A stretch of 64,000 nt of DNA from UBA3774 sp045600025 (GCA_045600025.1 JAZRXC010000037.1:5388-69387); one strand, 5' to 3'. Positions 18,465 to 27,358 are shown, counted from the first letter of the stretch. The notes: a model not told the origin generated them from the sequence alone. Numbers and translations are program-made.

Positions 18465-19838
18465 ATGGAATACAGTAAAAAAATCGAAAAAGAAATTAAG
18501 ACGCAGGTTCTGGTTATCGGTGCCGGCATGGCCGGCTTCGGAAGCGCTGTTGCCGCAGCAAGATCCGGAATGAAGACGTTGATAATAGACAGAAATGCGG
18601 TAATGGGCGGCATGGCCACCTCAGGTCTTGTCGGTCCTTTCATGACCTGCTATGACAATGATGCAACTGAGCAGGTAGTAAAGGGAATATTTGATGAACT
18701 GTGCATTCGTACTGAAGCTGCCGGCGGCGCTATCCACCCGTCAAAAGTTGATGGTATGACAACATACAGCTCATATTTCCAGAAGAGCCACTGCCATGTA
18801 ACTCCTTTCACCTCGGAGATTCTCGAAGTTGTTATGGAGCAAATGGTTCTTGAAGCCGGCGCGCAGATTCTGTATGAGGCACAGCTTATTGACACCATAG
18901 TTGAAGACGGAAAGATTAAGAAAATCGTAGTTGCCTTAAAGGAAGGCCTTGCAACTATCGAAGCGGATATTTTCATCGATTGCACAGGTGATGCGGATGT
19001 GGCATATATGTCAGGCGTTCCCACTGTATTCGGCGATGTCGAGTCCGGAAATGCTCAGCCGTGCTCACTGTTCTTTGAGGTCGGAAATATCGATAGAGAC
19101 GTATACGTAGGCGAACTCGAGCGCAGAAAAGCTGAAGGCCAGCTCGGTGTTCCCGCAAAGTGCTGCTGGTACTGGCTCGTAGACGAAGGAAAAGCCGACG
19201 GAACCTGGAGAATAGACAGAGATGAAATCGGTAACTACGAGACAAATATTCCCGGCAGATGGAAGATCAACTGCAGCAGAATGGCAGGAGTTGATGCTAC
19301 CAAGGCAGAAGAGAGAACTAAAGCAATCATCGAAGGCAGAAAGCAGGTTCTTGAAATCGCGGACTTCATGAGAAAGAGAGTTCCCGGCTGTGAGAACATG
19401 CAGATTCTTGAAATAGCCAATTCACTTGGAGTAAGAGAGACTCGTCATATCGAAGGCGAATACACACTTACAACTGATGACATTATGAGCCGCAAGAATT
19501 TCGAAGACGCGATCTGCACATTTGCATATGCAGTTGATATTCACAATTCAACCGGCGGCGGTGTTGCATTTACCTGCGTTGACCGCTATTACAACATTCC
19601 GTACAGATGCCTCGTGCCCAAGAAGATTGATAACCTTCTTGTAGCGGGAAGATGCATCTCCGGCACATCCGGTGCAGCGGCAAGCTACAGAGTAATGCCC
19701 AGCTGCGTAGTAACCGGTGAAGCTGCAGGAACAGCCGCAGCAATTGCAATTAATAGTGGCAAGAATCCTAAGGACATCGACACCAAACTCCTTCAGGAGA
19801 CCTTAATTAAGAACGGCAACGTAATAAAACTTTTATAA
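18465..19838 (+). CDS. FAD-dependent oxidoreductase (PF12831 type), seventh paralog
   Basis: This is a 457-residue flavoprotein with CGGAGG upstream. GAGMAG is at residues 19-24, Asp ends beta-2 (LIIDRNA), then GGMATSGLVGPFMTCYD, DCTGDADVAYMSG, VRETRHIEGEYTLTTDD and AGRCISGTSGAAASYRVM...GEAAGTAAA. It is the nearest relative of the third paralog (12229) but has a different central region (CCWYWLVDEGKADG). It is followed 13 bases later by the mannitol/fructuronate-type dehydrogenase. The reaction is unknown. Confidence 0.83.
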   Translation: MEYSKKIEKEIKTQVLVIGAGMAGFGSAVAAARSGMKTLIIDRNAVMGGMATSGLVGPFMTCYDNDATEQVVKGIFDELCIRTEAAGGAIHPSKVDGMTTYSSYFQKSHCHVTPFTSEILEVVMEQMVLEAGAQILYEAQLIDTIVEDGKIKKIVVALKEGLATIEADIFIDCTGDADVAYMSGVPTVFGDVESGNAQPCSLFFEVGNIDRDVYVGELERRKAEGQLGVPAKCCWYWLVDEGKADGTWRIDRDEIGNYETNIPGRWKINCSRMAGVDATKAEERTKAIIEGRKQVLEIADFMRKRVPGCENMQILEIANSLGVRETRHIEGEYTLTTDDIMSRKNFEDAICTFAYAVDIHNSTGGGVAFTCVDRYYNIPYRCLVPKKIDNLLVAGRCISGTSGAAASYRVMPSCVVTGEAAGTAAAIAINSGKNPKDIDTKLLQETLIKNGNVIKLL

Positions 19839-19851
19839 TCAGGAGCATATA

Positions 19852-21453
19852 ATGAAATTAACCTTAAGCGGTATTGAAGAAAAAGAATTATGGGAGAAGA
19901 GCGGAATCGTTCTTCCAAAGTATGACGTAAAAGCTGTAAGAGAAAAGACACTGGAAGCACCTACCTGGGCGCATTTCGGAATCGGAAATATTTTCCGTAT
20001 TTTCATCGGAGGTATAGCTGAAAAGCTCCTCAATGAAGGCGCTGCAGACAGAGGTATCGTATGCTGCGAGACCTTTGATACAGATATCGTAGATAAAATA
20101 TACAAGCCCTTTGACAGTCTCGGAATCAACGTTATTCTTAACGGCGACGGACGCAGGGATATCAGCGTTATGGGAGCACTGTGCGATCCGATTAAAGCAC
20201 TTCCCGGATTTCCCGAGGACTGGACCGAGCTTAAGAGAGTATTCACTTCACCGAGCCTTCAGATGATAAGCTGCACCATCACCGAAAAGGGTTACGCACT
20301 CCGTAATTCAGACGGCGAAGTATTCGGATTCGTACAGAAGGATTTCGAAAACGGTCCCGAAGCTCCCGGCTGTGCTATGGGCATTATCACAGCAATGCTC
20401 CTTGAGAGATTCAAAGCAGGAGCAGCCCCTCTGGCACTTGTTTCCATGGACAACTGCTCCCAGAACGGCAAGAACTTCAGAAATTCAGTTGTGGAAATGG
20501 CAACCGAATGGGTTAACAGAGGATTTGCAGGCAAGGATTTCCTTGAATACGTCTCCGATGAATCAAAAGTATCCTTCCCTTGGACTATGATAGATAAGAT
20601 CACCCCGAGACCCAGCGAGGAGATCGCTGCCGATCTTGAAGCCGCAGGCGTAGAGAATATGCAGCCGGTTATCACAGGAAAGAGAACATACATCGCACCT
20701 TTCCAGAATGCAGAGGGGCCTCAGTATCTTGTTATCGAGGACAGCTTCCCTAACGGAAGACCTGCGCTTGAGAAAGCCGGTGTTTTCATGACTGACAGAG
20801 ATACGGTAAATAAATCCGAGCGTATGAAGGTTACGGTTTGCCTTAACCCTATTCATTCAGCTCTCGGAACTTACGGATGCCTGCTCGGTTATACACTTTT
20901 CTCAGATCAGATGAAAGACCCTGATTCTATCAGATTGGGTAATCTTGTTGGCTCAGAAGGTATGAAGGTTGTTCCGGATCCCGTTATCCTTTCACCGAAG
21001 GAATTCCTCCGCGAGTGCATGGAAGAGAGATTCCCGAACCCTTACCTTGGTGATACCGTTCAGCGTCTTGTAACAGATATTTCCCAGGGTGTTTCGATTC
21101 GTTTCGGTGAGACTACAAAGGCTTATATGAAGGAGTTCGGAACTGCGGCAGAGCTTCGCGGAATCCCCTATGCTATAGCAGGATGGCTCAGATATATTCT
21201 TGCAATAGATGATGAAGGAAATGCATTTGAACTTTCTCCTGATCCGATGAATGACGAGATGCAGGAAAAACTCAAAGACATCGTAGTAGGTGATCCCGAT
21301 ACATTAAAGGATCAATTGAAGCCTATCTTAAGCAATAAGAATATATTCGGTGTTGATTATTACGAAGCCGGTATCGGCGAAAAGATTGAAGATCTCTTCA
21401 GAAGAATGATTGCAGGCAAGGGCGCAGTCAGAAAAGTTCTGAGTGAAGTATAA
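19852..21453 (+). CDS. Mannitol/fructuronate-type long-chain polyol dehydrogenase
   Basis: This 533-residue protein belongs to the polyol-specific long-chain dehydrogenase family (PF01232 plus PF08125: mannitol 2-dehydrogenase, fructuronate and tagaturonate reductases). The N-terminal HFGIGNIFRIFIGG replaces the usual G-x-G-x-F-H-R nucleotide-binding signature. The catalytic-type Lys..Asn..His motif lies in MKVTVCLNPIHSALG (Lys 326, Asn 332, His 335). The C-terminal half includes RFGETTKAY and IAGWLRYILAIDDEG. It would interconvert a polyol and ketose, or an aldonate and uronate, with NAD(H). The exact substrate is not determinable; the neighbouring ketose kinases favour polyol to ketose. It is followed by the SDR gene. 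Confidence 0.82.
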   Translation: MKLTLSGIEEKELWEKSGIVLPKYDVKAVREKTLEAPTWAHFGIGNIFRIFIGGIAEKLLNEGAADRGIVCCETFDTDIVDKIYKPFDSLGINVILNGDGRRDISVMGALCDPIKALPGFPEDWTELKRVFTSPSLQMISCTITEKGYALRNSDGEVFGFVQKDFENGPEAPGCAMGIITAMLLERFKAGAAPLALVSMDNCSQNGKNFRNSVVEMATEWVNRGFAGKDFLEYVSDESKVSFPWTMIDKITPRPSEEIAADLEAAGVENMQPVITGKRTYIAPFQNAEGPQYLVIEDSFPNGRPALEKAGVFMTDRDTVNKSERMKVTVCLNPIHSALGTYGCLLGYTLFSDQMKDPDSIRLGNLVGSEGMKVVPDPVILSPKEFLRECMEERFPNPYLGDTVQRLVTDISQGVSIRFGETTKAYMKEFGTAAELRGIPYAIAGWLRYILAIDDEGNAFELSPDPMNDEMQEKLKDIVVGDPDTLKDQLKPILSNKNIFGVDYYEAGIGEKIEDLFRRMIAGKGAVRKVLSEV

Positions 21454-21470
21454 AAAAAGGAGTGGCAAAT

Positions 21471-22247
21471 ATGGATATTATTGAGAAGATGAGATTAGAC
21501 GGCAAAAAGGCTTTTGTCACAGGCGGTGCCAGAGGAATCGGCATGAATTATGCTAAGGCTATAGCTGAAGCCGGCGCAGATGTTGCAATCGTTGACCTTG
21601 ATTTTGAAACGGCTGAAAAAACCGCAGCGGAGCTGGCACAGGCAACAGGCAGAGATATATTTGCCGTAAAAGCAGACGTTACAAGCCCCGAATCTGTAGA
21701 TGCCATGATGGAGACGATTCTTGAAAGATTCGGCAGACTTGATGTTGCATTCTGTAACGCAGGTATCTGCATCAATGCACCCGCAGAAGAGATGACCTTC
21801 GAACAGTGGAAAAAAGTCATCGACATTAACCTGACCGGCATTTTCCTTACAGATATAGCCGCAGGTAAGCAGATGATTAAGCAGGGCGGCGGTTCTATTA
21901 TCAATACCGCTTCCATGTCAGCACATATCGTAAATGTTCCTCAGCCGCAGTGCGCATACAACGCATCTAAGGCAGGTGTTATCCAGCTCACAAAATCACT
22001 TGCGATCGAGTGGGCTATGAAGAATGTAAGAGTAAACAGCATCAGCCCGGGATACATCGGAACAGACCTTACCCTTAATTCCCCTACTCTTATTCCTCTT
22101 ATTGAGCAGTGGAATAAGCTGGCTCCGCTTCACAGACTCGGCAAGCCCGAAGAACTTCAGGCAATTGCAGTATATCTGGCAGGCGATGCAAGTCCTTTCA
22201 CCACAGGCGCAGACTTCCAGATCGACGGTGCATTCACCTGCTTCTAA
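21471..22247 (+). CDS. SDR-family sugar/polyol dehydrogenase
   Basis: This is a 258-residue classical short-chain dehydrogenase. The ATG at 21471 is 8 bases after AAAAGGAG and is preferred to a GTG three codons earlier. TGGARGIG is at residues 17-24, Asp in VDLDF at the end of beta-2 suggests NAD rather than NADP, NAG follows beta-4, and the catalytic triad is Ser (about 150), Tyr 163 and Lys 167 in YNASK. The segment HIVNVPQPQCAYNASKAGVI resembles mannitol 2-dehydrogenase, arabitol dehydrogenase and L-xylulose reductase members as I remember them. It would oxidise a sugar alcohol or reduce a keto sugar. Confidence 0.85.
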   Translation: MDIIEKMRLDGKKAFVTGGARGIGMNYAKAIAEAGADVAIVDLDFETAEKTAAELAQATGRDIFAVKADVTSPESVDAMMETILERFGRLDVAFCNAGICINAPAEEMTFEQWKKVIDINLTGIFLTDIAAGKQMIKQGGGSIINTASMSAHIVNVPQPQCAYNASKAGVIQLTKSLAIEWAMKNVRVNSISPGYIGTDLTLNSPTLIPLIEQWNKLAPLHRLGKPEELQAIAVYLAGDASPFTTGADFQIDGAFTCF

Positions 22248-22267
22248 AGAAAACGGAGAATACATAG

Positions 22268-23869
22268 ATGAACAAAGAAGAAATAATCAAACAAATACAA
22301 AACTGCGATACTGCTCTCGGCATCGAACTCGGTTCCACCAGAATCAAGTCGGTTCTGATAAACAAAAACCACGAAGTTATCGCAAATGGTGCATTTAACT
22401 GGGAAAACAGACTTGAAGACGGTCTGTGGACATACCATCTTGACGATGCGGTACGCGGCGTGAGGGAGAGTTTCGGCTCCATGGCAGCAAATGTTAAAGA
22501 GCTCTATGGCATTGAACTTGAGAGCGTTGGCTGCATCGGTATCTCAGGTATGATGCATGGTTATGTTCCGCTTGATAAGGACGATAACCAGATATCAAAG
22601 TTCCTTACATGGAGAAATACTAATACAGTAGAAGCAGTTGGTACTCTTACAGAGCTTTTCAATTTTAATATTCCGCTTCGCTGGAGCATTTCTCAGCTGT
22701 ATCAGGCGATATTAAATAACGAAGAGCATGTTGAGAGACTTGCATATTTCTCAACACTTGCAGCTTATATTCATTACCTGCTCACAGGCAAAAAAGTAAT
22801 CGGCGTAGGCGAAGCTTCAGGTATGTTTCCTATCGACAGTACTACTAATGACTTTGATCAGGACATGCTGGACAAATTCGACAAGCTCGTTGAGGACAAG
22901 GGCTATCCTTGGAAGATAAGAGATATCATCCCCAAGGTTCTTGTTGCGGGTGATGACGCCGGCTGCCTTACCGAAGAGGGCGCAAAGCTTCTTGATCCTA
23001 CCGGCACATTCAAGGCAGGTGTTAAGATGGTTCCTCCTGAAGGTGATGCGGGAACAGGCATGACCGCAACAAATGCCGTAGGTCCGAGAACGGGTAATGT
23101 TTCCTGCGGAACATCTATATTTGCCATGGTAGTTCTTGAAAAGCAGCTCAGCAAGCTCTACAAGGACATTGATATGGTAACAACTCCCAGCGGAATGCCG
23201 GTTGCTATGGTTCACTGCAACAACGGTACCTCCGTGCTTGACGCTTGGGTAGGACTTTTCCGCGAATTCACAAAAGCTACCGGCCTTGAGCTTAGCGACG
23301 GTCAGATATTTGAAGCTCTGTACAAAGAGAGCCTCAAGGGCGCAAATGATTGCGATGATGTTATGGTAGTAAACTATCTGTCAGGTGAGCCTGTTACCGG
23401 ACTTACAGAAGAAGGCCGTCCTATGGTTGTTTACAAAGCAGAAAGCGAATTCAATCTGGCCAACTTTATGAAGTCACACATTTATTCGATTTTCGGAGCA
23501 CTTACCATCGGTATGCGCATTCTTGAAAATGAAAACGTAGTGGTTGACAGACTGACAGGTCACGGCGGCATGTTCAAGACCGAAGGAGTTGCGCAAAGAT
23601 TCATGTCAGCAGCTATGAAGGCTCCCGTAACCTGCCTTAAGAGCGCAGGCGAAGGCGGTCCTTACGGTATGGCGCTTCTTGCAATGTATGCAATCAACAG
23701 AGAGCCCGATGAAAAGCTTGAGGACTATCTGGACAACAAAGTATTTGCGGGTCTTGAAAGCACCACAATTGATGCTACAGACGAAGAGAAGAAAGGCTAC
23801 CTTGATTATCTCGCAAAATACGAGAGAATCCTTGAAACGGAAAAATCTGCGGTTGAAAACCTCAGATAA
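22268..23869 (+). CDS. FGGY-family carbohydrate kinase
   Basis: This is a 533-residue sugar kinase, distinct from the one at 5986. Its phosphate-1 motif is GIELGSTRIKS (residues 18-28), with Glu where Asp is more common. GISGMMHGYVPLD and FLTWRNTNT are FGGY elements, and GNVSCGTSIFAMVV, TGHGGMFKTEG and SAGEGGPYGMALL belong to the second domain. It probably phosphorylates the ketose formed by the dehydrogenases (xylulose or ribulose-like; specificity inferred). It lies between the SDR and zinc dehydrogenase genes of the operon. Confidence 0.83.
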   Translation: MNKEEIIKQIQNCDTALGIELGSTRIKSVLINKNHEVIANGAFNWENRLEDGLWTYHLDDAVRGVRESFGSMAANVKELYGIELESVGCIGISGMMHGYVPLDKDDNQISKFLTWRNTNTVEAVGTLTELFNFNIPLRWSISQLYQAILNNEEHVERLAYFSTLAAYIHYLLTGKKVIGVGEASGMFPIDSTTNDFDQDMLDKFDKLVEDKGYPWKIRDIIPKVLVAGDDAGCLTEEGAKLLDPTGTFKAGVKMVPPEGDAGTGMTATNAVGPRTGNVSCGTSIFAMVVLEKQLSKLYKDIDMVTTPSGMPVAMVHCNNGTSVLDAWVGLFREFTKATGLELSDGQIFEALYKESLKGANDCDDVMVVNYLSGEPVTGLTEEGRPMVVYKAESEFNLANFMKSHIYSIFGALTIGMRILENENVVVDRLTGHGGMFKTEGVAQRFMSAAMKAPVTCLKSAGEGGPYGMALLAMYAINREPDEKLEDYLDNKVFAGLESTTIDATDEEKKGYLDYLAKYERILETEKSAVENLR

Positions 23870-23914
23870 AAATAAAATAATATATTACACATCTTAGAAA
23901 GGGGAATGTTTAAT

Positions 23915-24958
23915 ATGGAAAAAATGATGAAAGTCGGCGTTATGACCGAACTCAAGAAAATCGAGATTCAGGAAAGACCGGTTCCGGAACCCAAGAAGGG
24001 CGAAGTACTTGTTAAACTTGAGTACGTAGGTGTATGCGGAAGTGATCTTCACTATTTCGAGACTGGTGCTATCGGTGATTTCGTTGTTGAATTCCCGTTC
24101 GTTCTCGGACATGAGTGCGGCGGAAGCGTTGTTGCTGTAGGCGATGATGTTAAGAATCTTAAAGTAGGCGATCGCATCGCTATCGAGCCCGGTATCGTTG
24201 ACGGAACCTGCGAGTTCTGCAAAGAGGGTCGTTACAATCTCTGCCCTGAGATGCAGTTCTTTGCTACACCGCCTTACGACGGAGTATTCCAGGAGTATGT
24301 TGCATATCCTGAGAATCAGTGCTTCAAGCTCCCTGACAATGTATCAACTAAAGAAGGCGCTCTTTTTGAGCCGCTGGCAGTTGGTTTCCACGCTGCAAAC
24401 AGAGCTGATGCTCATCTCGGACAGACTGCTCTTATTACTGGTTCAGGCTGCATCGGTATAGTAACTGCTATGGCTCTTAAGGCTAAGGGCGTTAACAAGG
24501 TTATCATCACCGATATCGCTGATGCACGTCTTGGCAAGGCTAAGGAGTGCGGCGCAGATATTACTCTTAATCCTAAGAATGATGATGTTGTTAAGAGATG
24601 TCTCGAAGAAACTGACGGCAAGGGCGTTGATATCGTTGTTGAGACCTCAGGTGCTGACGTATGCTACCAGCAGGCAGTTGACGCAGTTAAGATGGGCGGC
24701 AAGATCGTATGCGTAGGTTATCCTGCAAACGACATTGCAAGGATCCCGATGAGCGTTGCTATCAACAAGGAAGTTGATTTCCTCTGCGATTTCCGTTATC
24801 GCAACACCTATCCTATGGAAATCGATGCAGTTTCATCAGGCAAGATCAAACTTGACAACCTTGTAACACATGAGTTCAAGTTCGATGATCTGCACGAGGC
24901 TATGACCAGATGTGCAAATGAAAAGGATACCATCATCAAGGCTGTTATCAGCTTCTGA
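23915..24958 (+). CDS. Zinc-dependent sorbitol/xylitol-type alcohol dehydrogenase (MDR)
   Basis: This is a 347-residue medium-chain dehydrogenase. The start at 23915 is chosen because GAAAGGGG lies about 10 bases upstream; an ATG at 23906 is too close to it. Catalytic zinc ligands are Cys 41 (VCGSDLHY), His 66 and Glu 67 (LGHE) and a Glu in LFEPLAV. The structural-zinc loop GTCEFCKEGRYNLC has three of the usual four Cys, as in sorbitol dehydrogenases. The Rossmann GSGCIG and Asp in IITDIAD indicate NAD. Expected reaction: polyol to ketose, for example sorbitol to fructose or xylitol to xylulose. Codon bias is strong, suggesting high expression. Confidence 0.88.
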   Translation: MEKMMKVGVMTELKKIEIQERPVPEPKKGEVLVKLEYVGVCGSDLHYFETGAIGDFVVEFPFVLGHECGGSVVAVGDDVKNLKVGDRIAIEPGIVDGTCEFCKEGRYNLCPEMQFFATPPYDGVFQEYVAYPENQCFKLPDNVSTKEGALFEPLAVGFHAANRADAHLGQTALITGSGCIGIVTAMALKAKGVNKVIITDIADARLGKAKECGADITLNPKNDDVVKRCLEETDGKGVDIVVETSGADVCYQQAVDAVKMGGKIVCVGYPANDIARIPMSVAINKEVDFLCDFRYRNTYPMEIDAVSSGKIKLDNLVTHEFKFDDLHEAMTRCANEKDTIIKAVISF

Positions 24959-24987
24959 TATCCTTAAAACATTATAGGACATATTAA

Positions 24988-25012
24988 GCGGGCAGGTACG
25001 CAGCCTGCCCGC
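24988..25012 (+). terminator. GC-rich hairpin between the alcohol dehydrogenase and VOC genes
   Basis: GCGGGCAGG at 24988-24996 is a perfect inverted repeat of 25004-25012. The 3' flank is GAGATTAAATAAAAAT, with no T tract, so it is more likely an mRNA stabiliser or weak attenuator than a full terminator. Confidence 0.55.
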
Positions 25013-25053
25013 GAGATTAAATAAAAATCAGGCACCTTCGAATGGAGAATATT

Positions 25054-25434
25054 ATGAAAGAATATCTTAACGGAATACAGCATATCGGACTTCCCGTAAA
25101 ATCAGCTAAAGACGCAAAGGCTTTCTATGAGACACTTGGCTTTACTTTAGATTATTACACTCCTCAGACTAACGGAAAAGATTGCTTCTTTATGAAGCTT
25201 GATAATCTCGTAATGGAGATTTATGACTTTGATAATCCCGCAGGAGTATCAGGAAGTATTGACCATCTTTCAATTGACTGCACCGATATCGAAGCAGTAT
25301 ATGACGAGTGTCAGAAACTCGGCTACGGAATCGAAACAAACGGAATCGAAGCACTTCCTTACTGGAATGGTGTCAGATTCTTTAAGATTAAAGGACCGGC
25401 AGGAGAAATGATCGAGTTCTGCCAGAAACTGTAA
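25054..25434 (+). CDS. VOC-superfamily (glyoxalase-like) protein
   Basis: This is a 126-residue protein with the vicinal-oxygen-chelate beta-alpha-beta-beta-beta pattern repeated twice: IQHIGLPVKSAKDAKAFYETLGF, then IDHLSIDCTDIEAVYDECQKLGY and FFKIKGPAGEMIEFCQKL. Candidate metal ligands are the His in QHIGL, a Glu in LVMEIYD, the His in DHLSI and the Glu in MIEFC. The ATG at 25054 follows GGAGA at normal spacing. Possible roles include epimerase or isomerase steps on keto sugars or methylglyoxal detoxification; the position in a sugar operon favours the former, without proof. Confidence 0.78.
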   Translation: MKEYLNGIQHIGLPVKSAKDAKAFYETLGFTLDYYTPQTNGKDCFFMKLDNLVMEIYDFDNPAGVSGSIDHLSIDCTDIEAVYDECQKLGYGIETNGIEALPYWNGVRFFKIKGPAGEMIEFCQKL

Positions 25435-25461
25435 TAAAAATTCAAGCTTGTGAGGACGAGT

Positions 25462-26412
25462 ATGATAGATATTTTAGCATTAGGCGAATTACTGATTGAT
25501 TTTGTATCGGTATCTAAAGATGTTGACGGATATCCCACACTTGCAGCTCATCCGGGCGGAGCTCCGGCCAATTTCCTTGCTGCTGCTAAGAAGTTCGGCA
25601 TGAATACCGCCATGATCGGCAAGGTAGGAAAGGATGCATTTGGCAAGATGCTTAAAGGCACTCTTGCAAAGAGCGGCATTGATACGACAGGCATTATAGA
25701 AGATGCGAGTGTATTTACCACGCTTGCTTTTGTTACGCTGGATGAGAATGGCGACAGAAGCTTTTCATTTGCCAGAAAGCCAGGCGCAGATACCTGCCTT
25801 ACATCTGATGAAGTTAGATACGATCTTATAGACGAAGCAAAAGTAATGCATTTCGGTACCCTGTCGCTCACAACAGAGCCGTCACGCGAGGCTACATACA
25901 AGGCTATACATTACGCACGTGAAAAGGGCAAGCTTATAAGCTACGACCCGAATCTGCGCGAGCTCCTTTGGGATAGTCCCGAGCAGGCAAAAGAGCAGAT
26001 TATTAAAGGTATGGAACTTGCTGATGTAGTTAAAATCAGCGACAATGAGGTTGAATTTTTGTGGGGGCTGACTCCTGAAGAAGGCCTTAAGAAGATTCTT
26101 GCTGAGTTCCCTGCACAGCTTGTATATGTTACATGCGGAGCGGAAGGCTGCATAGCGGGTAATGCAAATGCCACAGTTATAACACCTTGCCTTAAGGGCG
26201 TTAAGGTTGTTGATACAACAGGCGCAGGCGACATCTTCGGCGGAAGTGCCATGGCGCGTTTCCTTGCCAAAGGGAAACCCGCACAAGAGCTCACAGAGTC
26301 TGACCTTGCGGACATTACAACATTTGCCTGCACGTCAGCAGGACTTTCTACCGAGAATTTCGGCGGCATCAGCAGTGTCCCGGAACTTTCCGAAGTTGAA
26401 AGCAAGATGTAA
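25462..26412 (+). CDS. PfkB-family carbohydrate kinase (fructokinase-like)
   Basis: This is a 316-residue ribokinase-fold kinase. It starts MIDILALGELLIDFVS, has HPGGAPANFLAAAKKFG (the first PfkB signature) and VVDTTGAGDIFGGSAMARFL (the second, with catalytic Asp in GAGD). Overall it resembles fructokinases of the ScrK type. The start at 25462 follows GAGG by 6 bases. It is the last gene of the operon before a strong terminator, fitting phosphorylation of fructose or a similar ketose released by the preceding dehydrogenases. Confidence 0.87.
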   Translation: MIDILALGELLIDFVSVSKDVDGYPTLAAHPGGAPANFLAAAKKFGMNTAMIGKVGKDAFGKMLKGTLAKSGIDTTGIIEDASVFTTLAFVTLDENGDRSFSFARKPGADTCLTSDEVRYDLIDEAKVMHFGTLSLTTEPSREATYKAIHYAREKGKLISYDPNLRELLWDSPEQAKEQIIKGMELADVVKISDNEVEFLWGLTPEEGLKKILAEFPAQLVYVTCGAEGCIAGNANATVITPCLKGVKVVDTTGAGDIFGGSAMARFLAKGKPAQELTESDLADITTFACTSAGLSTENFGGISSVPELSEVESKM

Positions 26413-26430
26413 TGATAGGTTAGAGCAAAT

Positions 26431-26472
26431 AAAAAGACCGGACACAATTTATTTTGTACCCGGTCTTTTTTT
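26431..26472. terminator. Bidirectional intrinsic terminator ending the sugar operon
   Basis: AAAAAGACCGG (26431-26441) pairs with CCGGTCTTTTT (26460-26470) and is flanked by A and T runs on both sides. It serves both the kinase gene and the convergent membrane-protein gene. Confidence 0.9.
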
Positions 26473-26483
26473 GCGGCAAAAGC

Positions 26484-27245
26484 TCACTCTTTTTTTCCGA
26501 ATAGCACCATGCAGCCGAGAGAAATCAGCATAGTTGCATTGATAAGTACAAGACCGATCATGTAGATGGTGTTCCATATATCATAAGTTCCGATTGTTTT
26601 GCCACCGGTATATACTATTGCCGTCACTGCCGCCATACCAAGCACCTGCACTATTGCCGTAATAATGATAATCTGTTCATTGCGGGTAAGAATTCGATCG
26701 GTTCCTGCGCGGCGGGAGATTATCTGATTGGATATGACCATGAGCGGACATCCGAGGATGATTGCCATATCAAAGTTGTTCAGTAGTACAAACAGTGAAG
26801 CTTGCAATGGATTTATGTGGAAATTGATTGCCATAATCACACCGACGCCAAAAGCACTGAGCAAAGAAAAAACAAGACATACAAACGCATATTTTAGTAC
26901 ACGCTCGACGCAGTCGAGGCGGTGCTTATGATCTTCGCCACGCATAATACGGTTCCACAGATAATACGGAACGATAACATATAATAGTTGCGGAAGCAGT
27001 CCCTCAAAGAGAATAGCCGCAGAATAACCATTCACGGCATCGGAGATAAAATTCGCAGTCATTATTCCAAGTGCGGCAGGCCACCCGAAGCTGATACCGA
27101 GGAAAGGATACAGCACGGCTGACGGTCGCACTTCAGTTACCGTAAATACGGCGAGTATCTTGTGAAACGGCATCGTCAGCAGGAAAAATGCAATGCCGGA
27201 CAGTAAAAATATGACTATAGAACGCAATGCTTTTTTGTTTTTCAT
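26484..27245 (-). CDS. Integral membrane protein of unknown function
   Basis: This is a 253-residue protein with about seven hydrophobic segments. The N-terminal part (RPSAVLYPFLGISFGWPAALGIMTANFISD) has the Gly/Pro-rich look of MASE1-type sensory or ECF S-component-like membrane domains, but no output domain, kinase or ATPase neighbour is present. Charged residues concentrate in one loop (RIMRGEDHKHRLDCVERVLK), probably cytoplasmic. It is a single gene converging on the terminator at 26431. I do not assign a function. Confidence 0.6.
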   Translation of the reverse strand: MKNKKALRSIVIFLLSGIAFFLLTMPFHKILAVFTVTEVRPSAVLYPFLGISFGWPAALGIMTANFISDAVNGYSAAILFEGLLPQLLYVIVPYYLWNRIMRGEDHKHRLDCVERVLKYAFVCLVFSLLSAFGVGVIMAINFHINPLQASLFVLLNNFDMAIILGCPLMVISNQIISRRAGTDRILTRNEQIIIITAIVQVLGMAAVTAIVYTGGKTIGTYDIWNTIYMIGLVLINATMLISLGCMVLFGKKE

Positions 27246-27358
27246 TTTGTCTCCTGTAGGCGTTATTTCTTATTTCTTACATTATATGGATAAATGAAAT
27301 AAAAGTCCATCATAATAATAACCGACTTTTTATTACTATTATTTATCCTACTATATGT

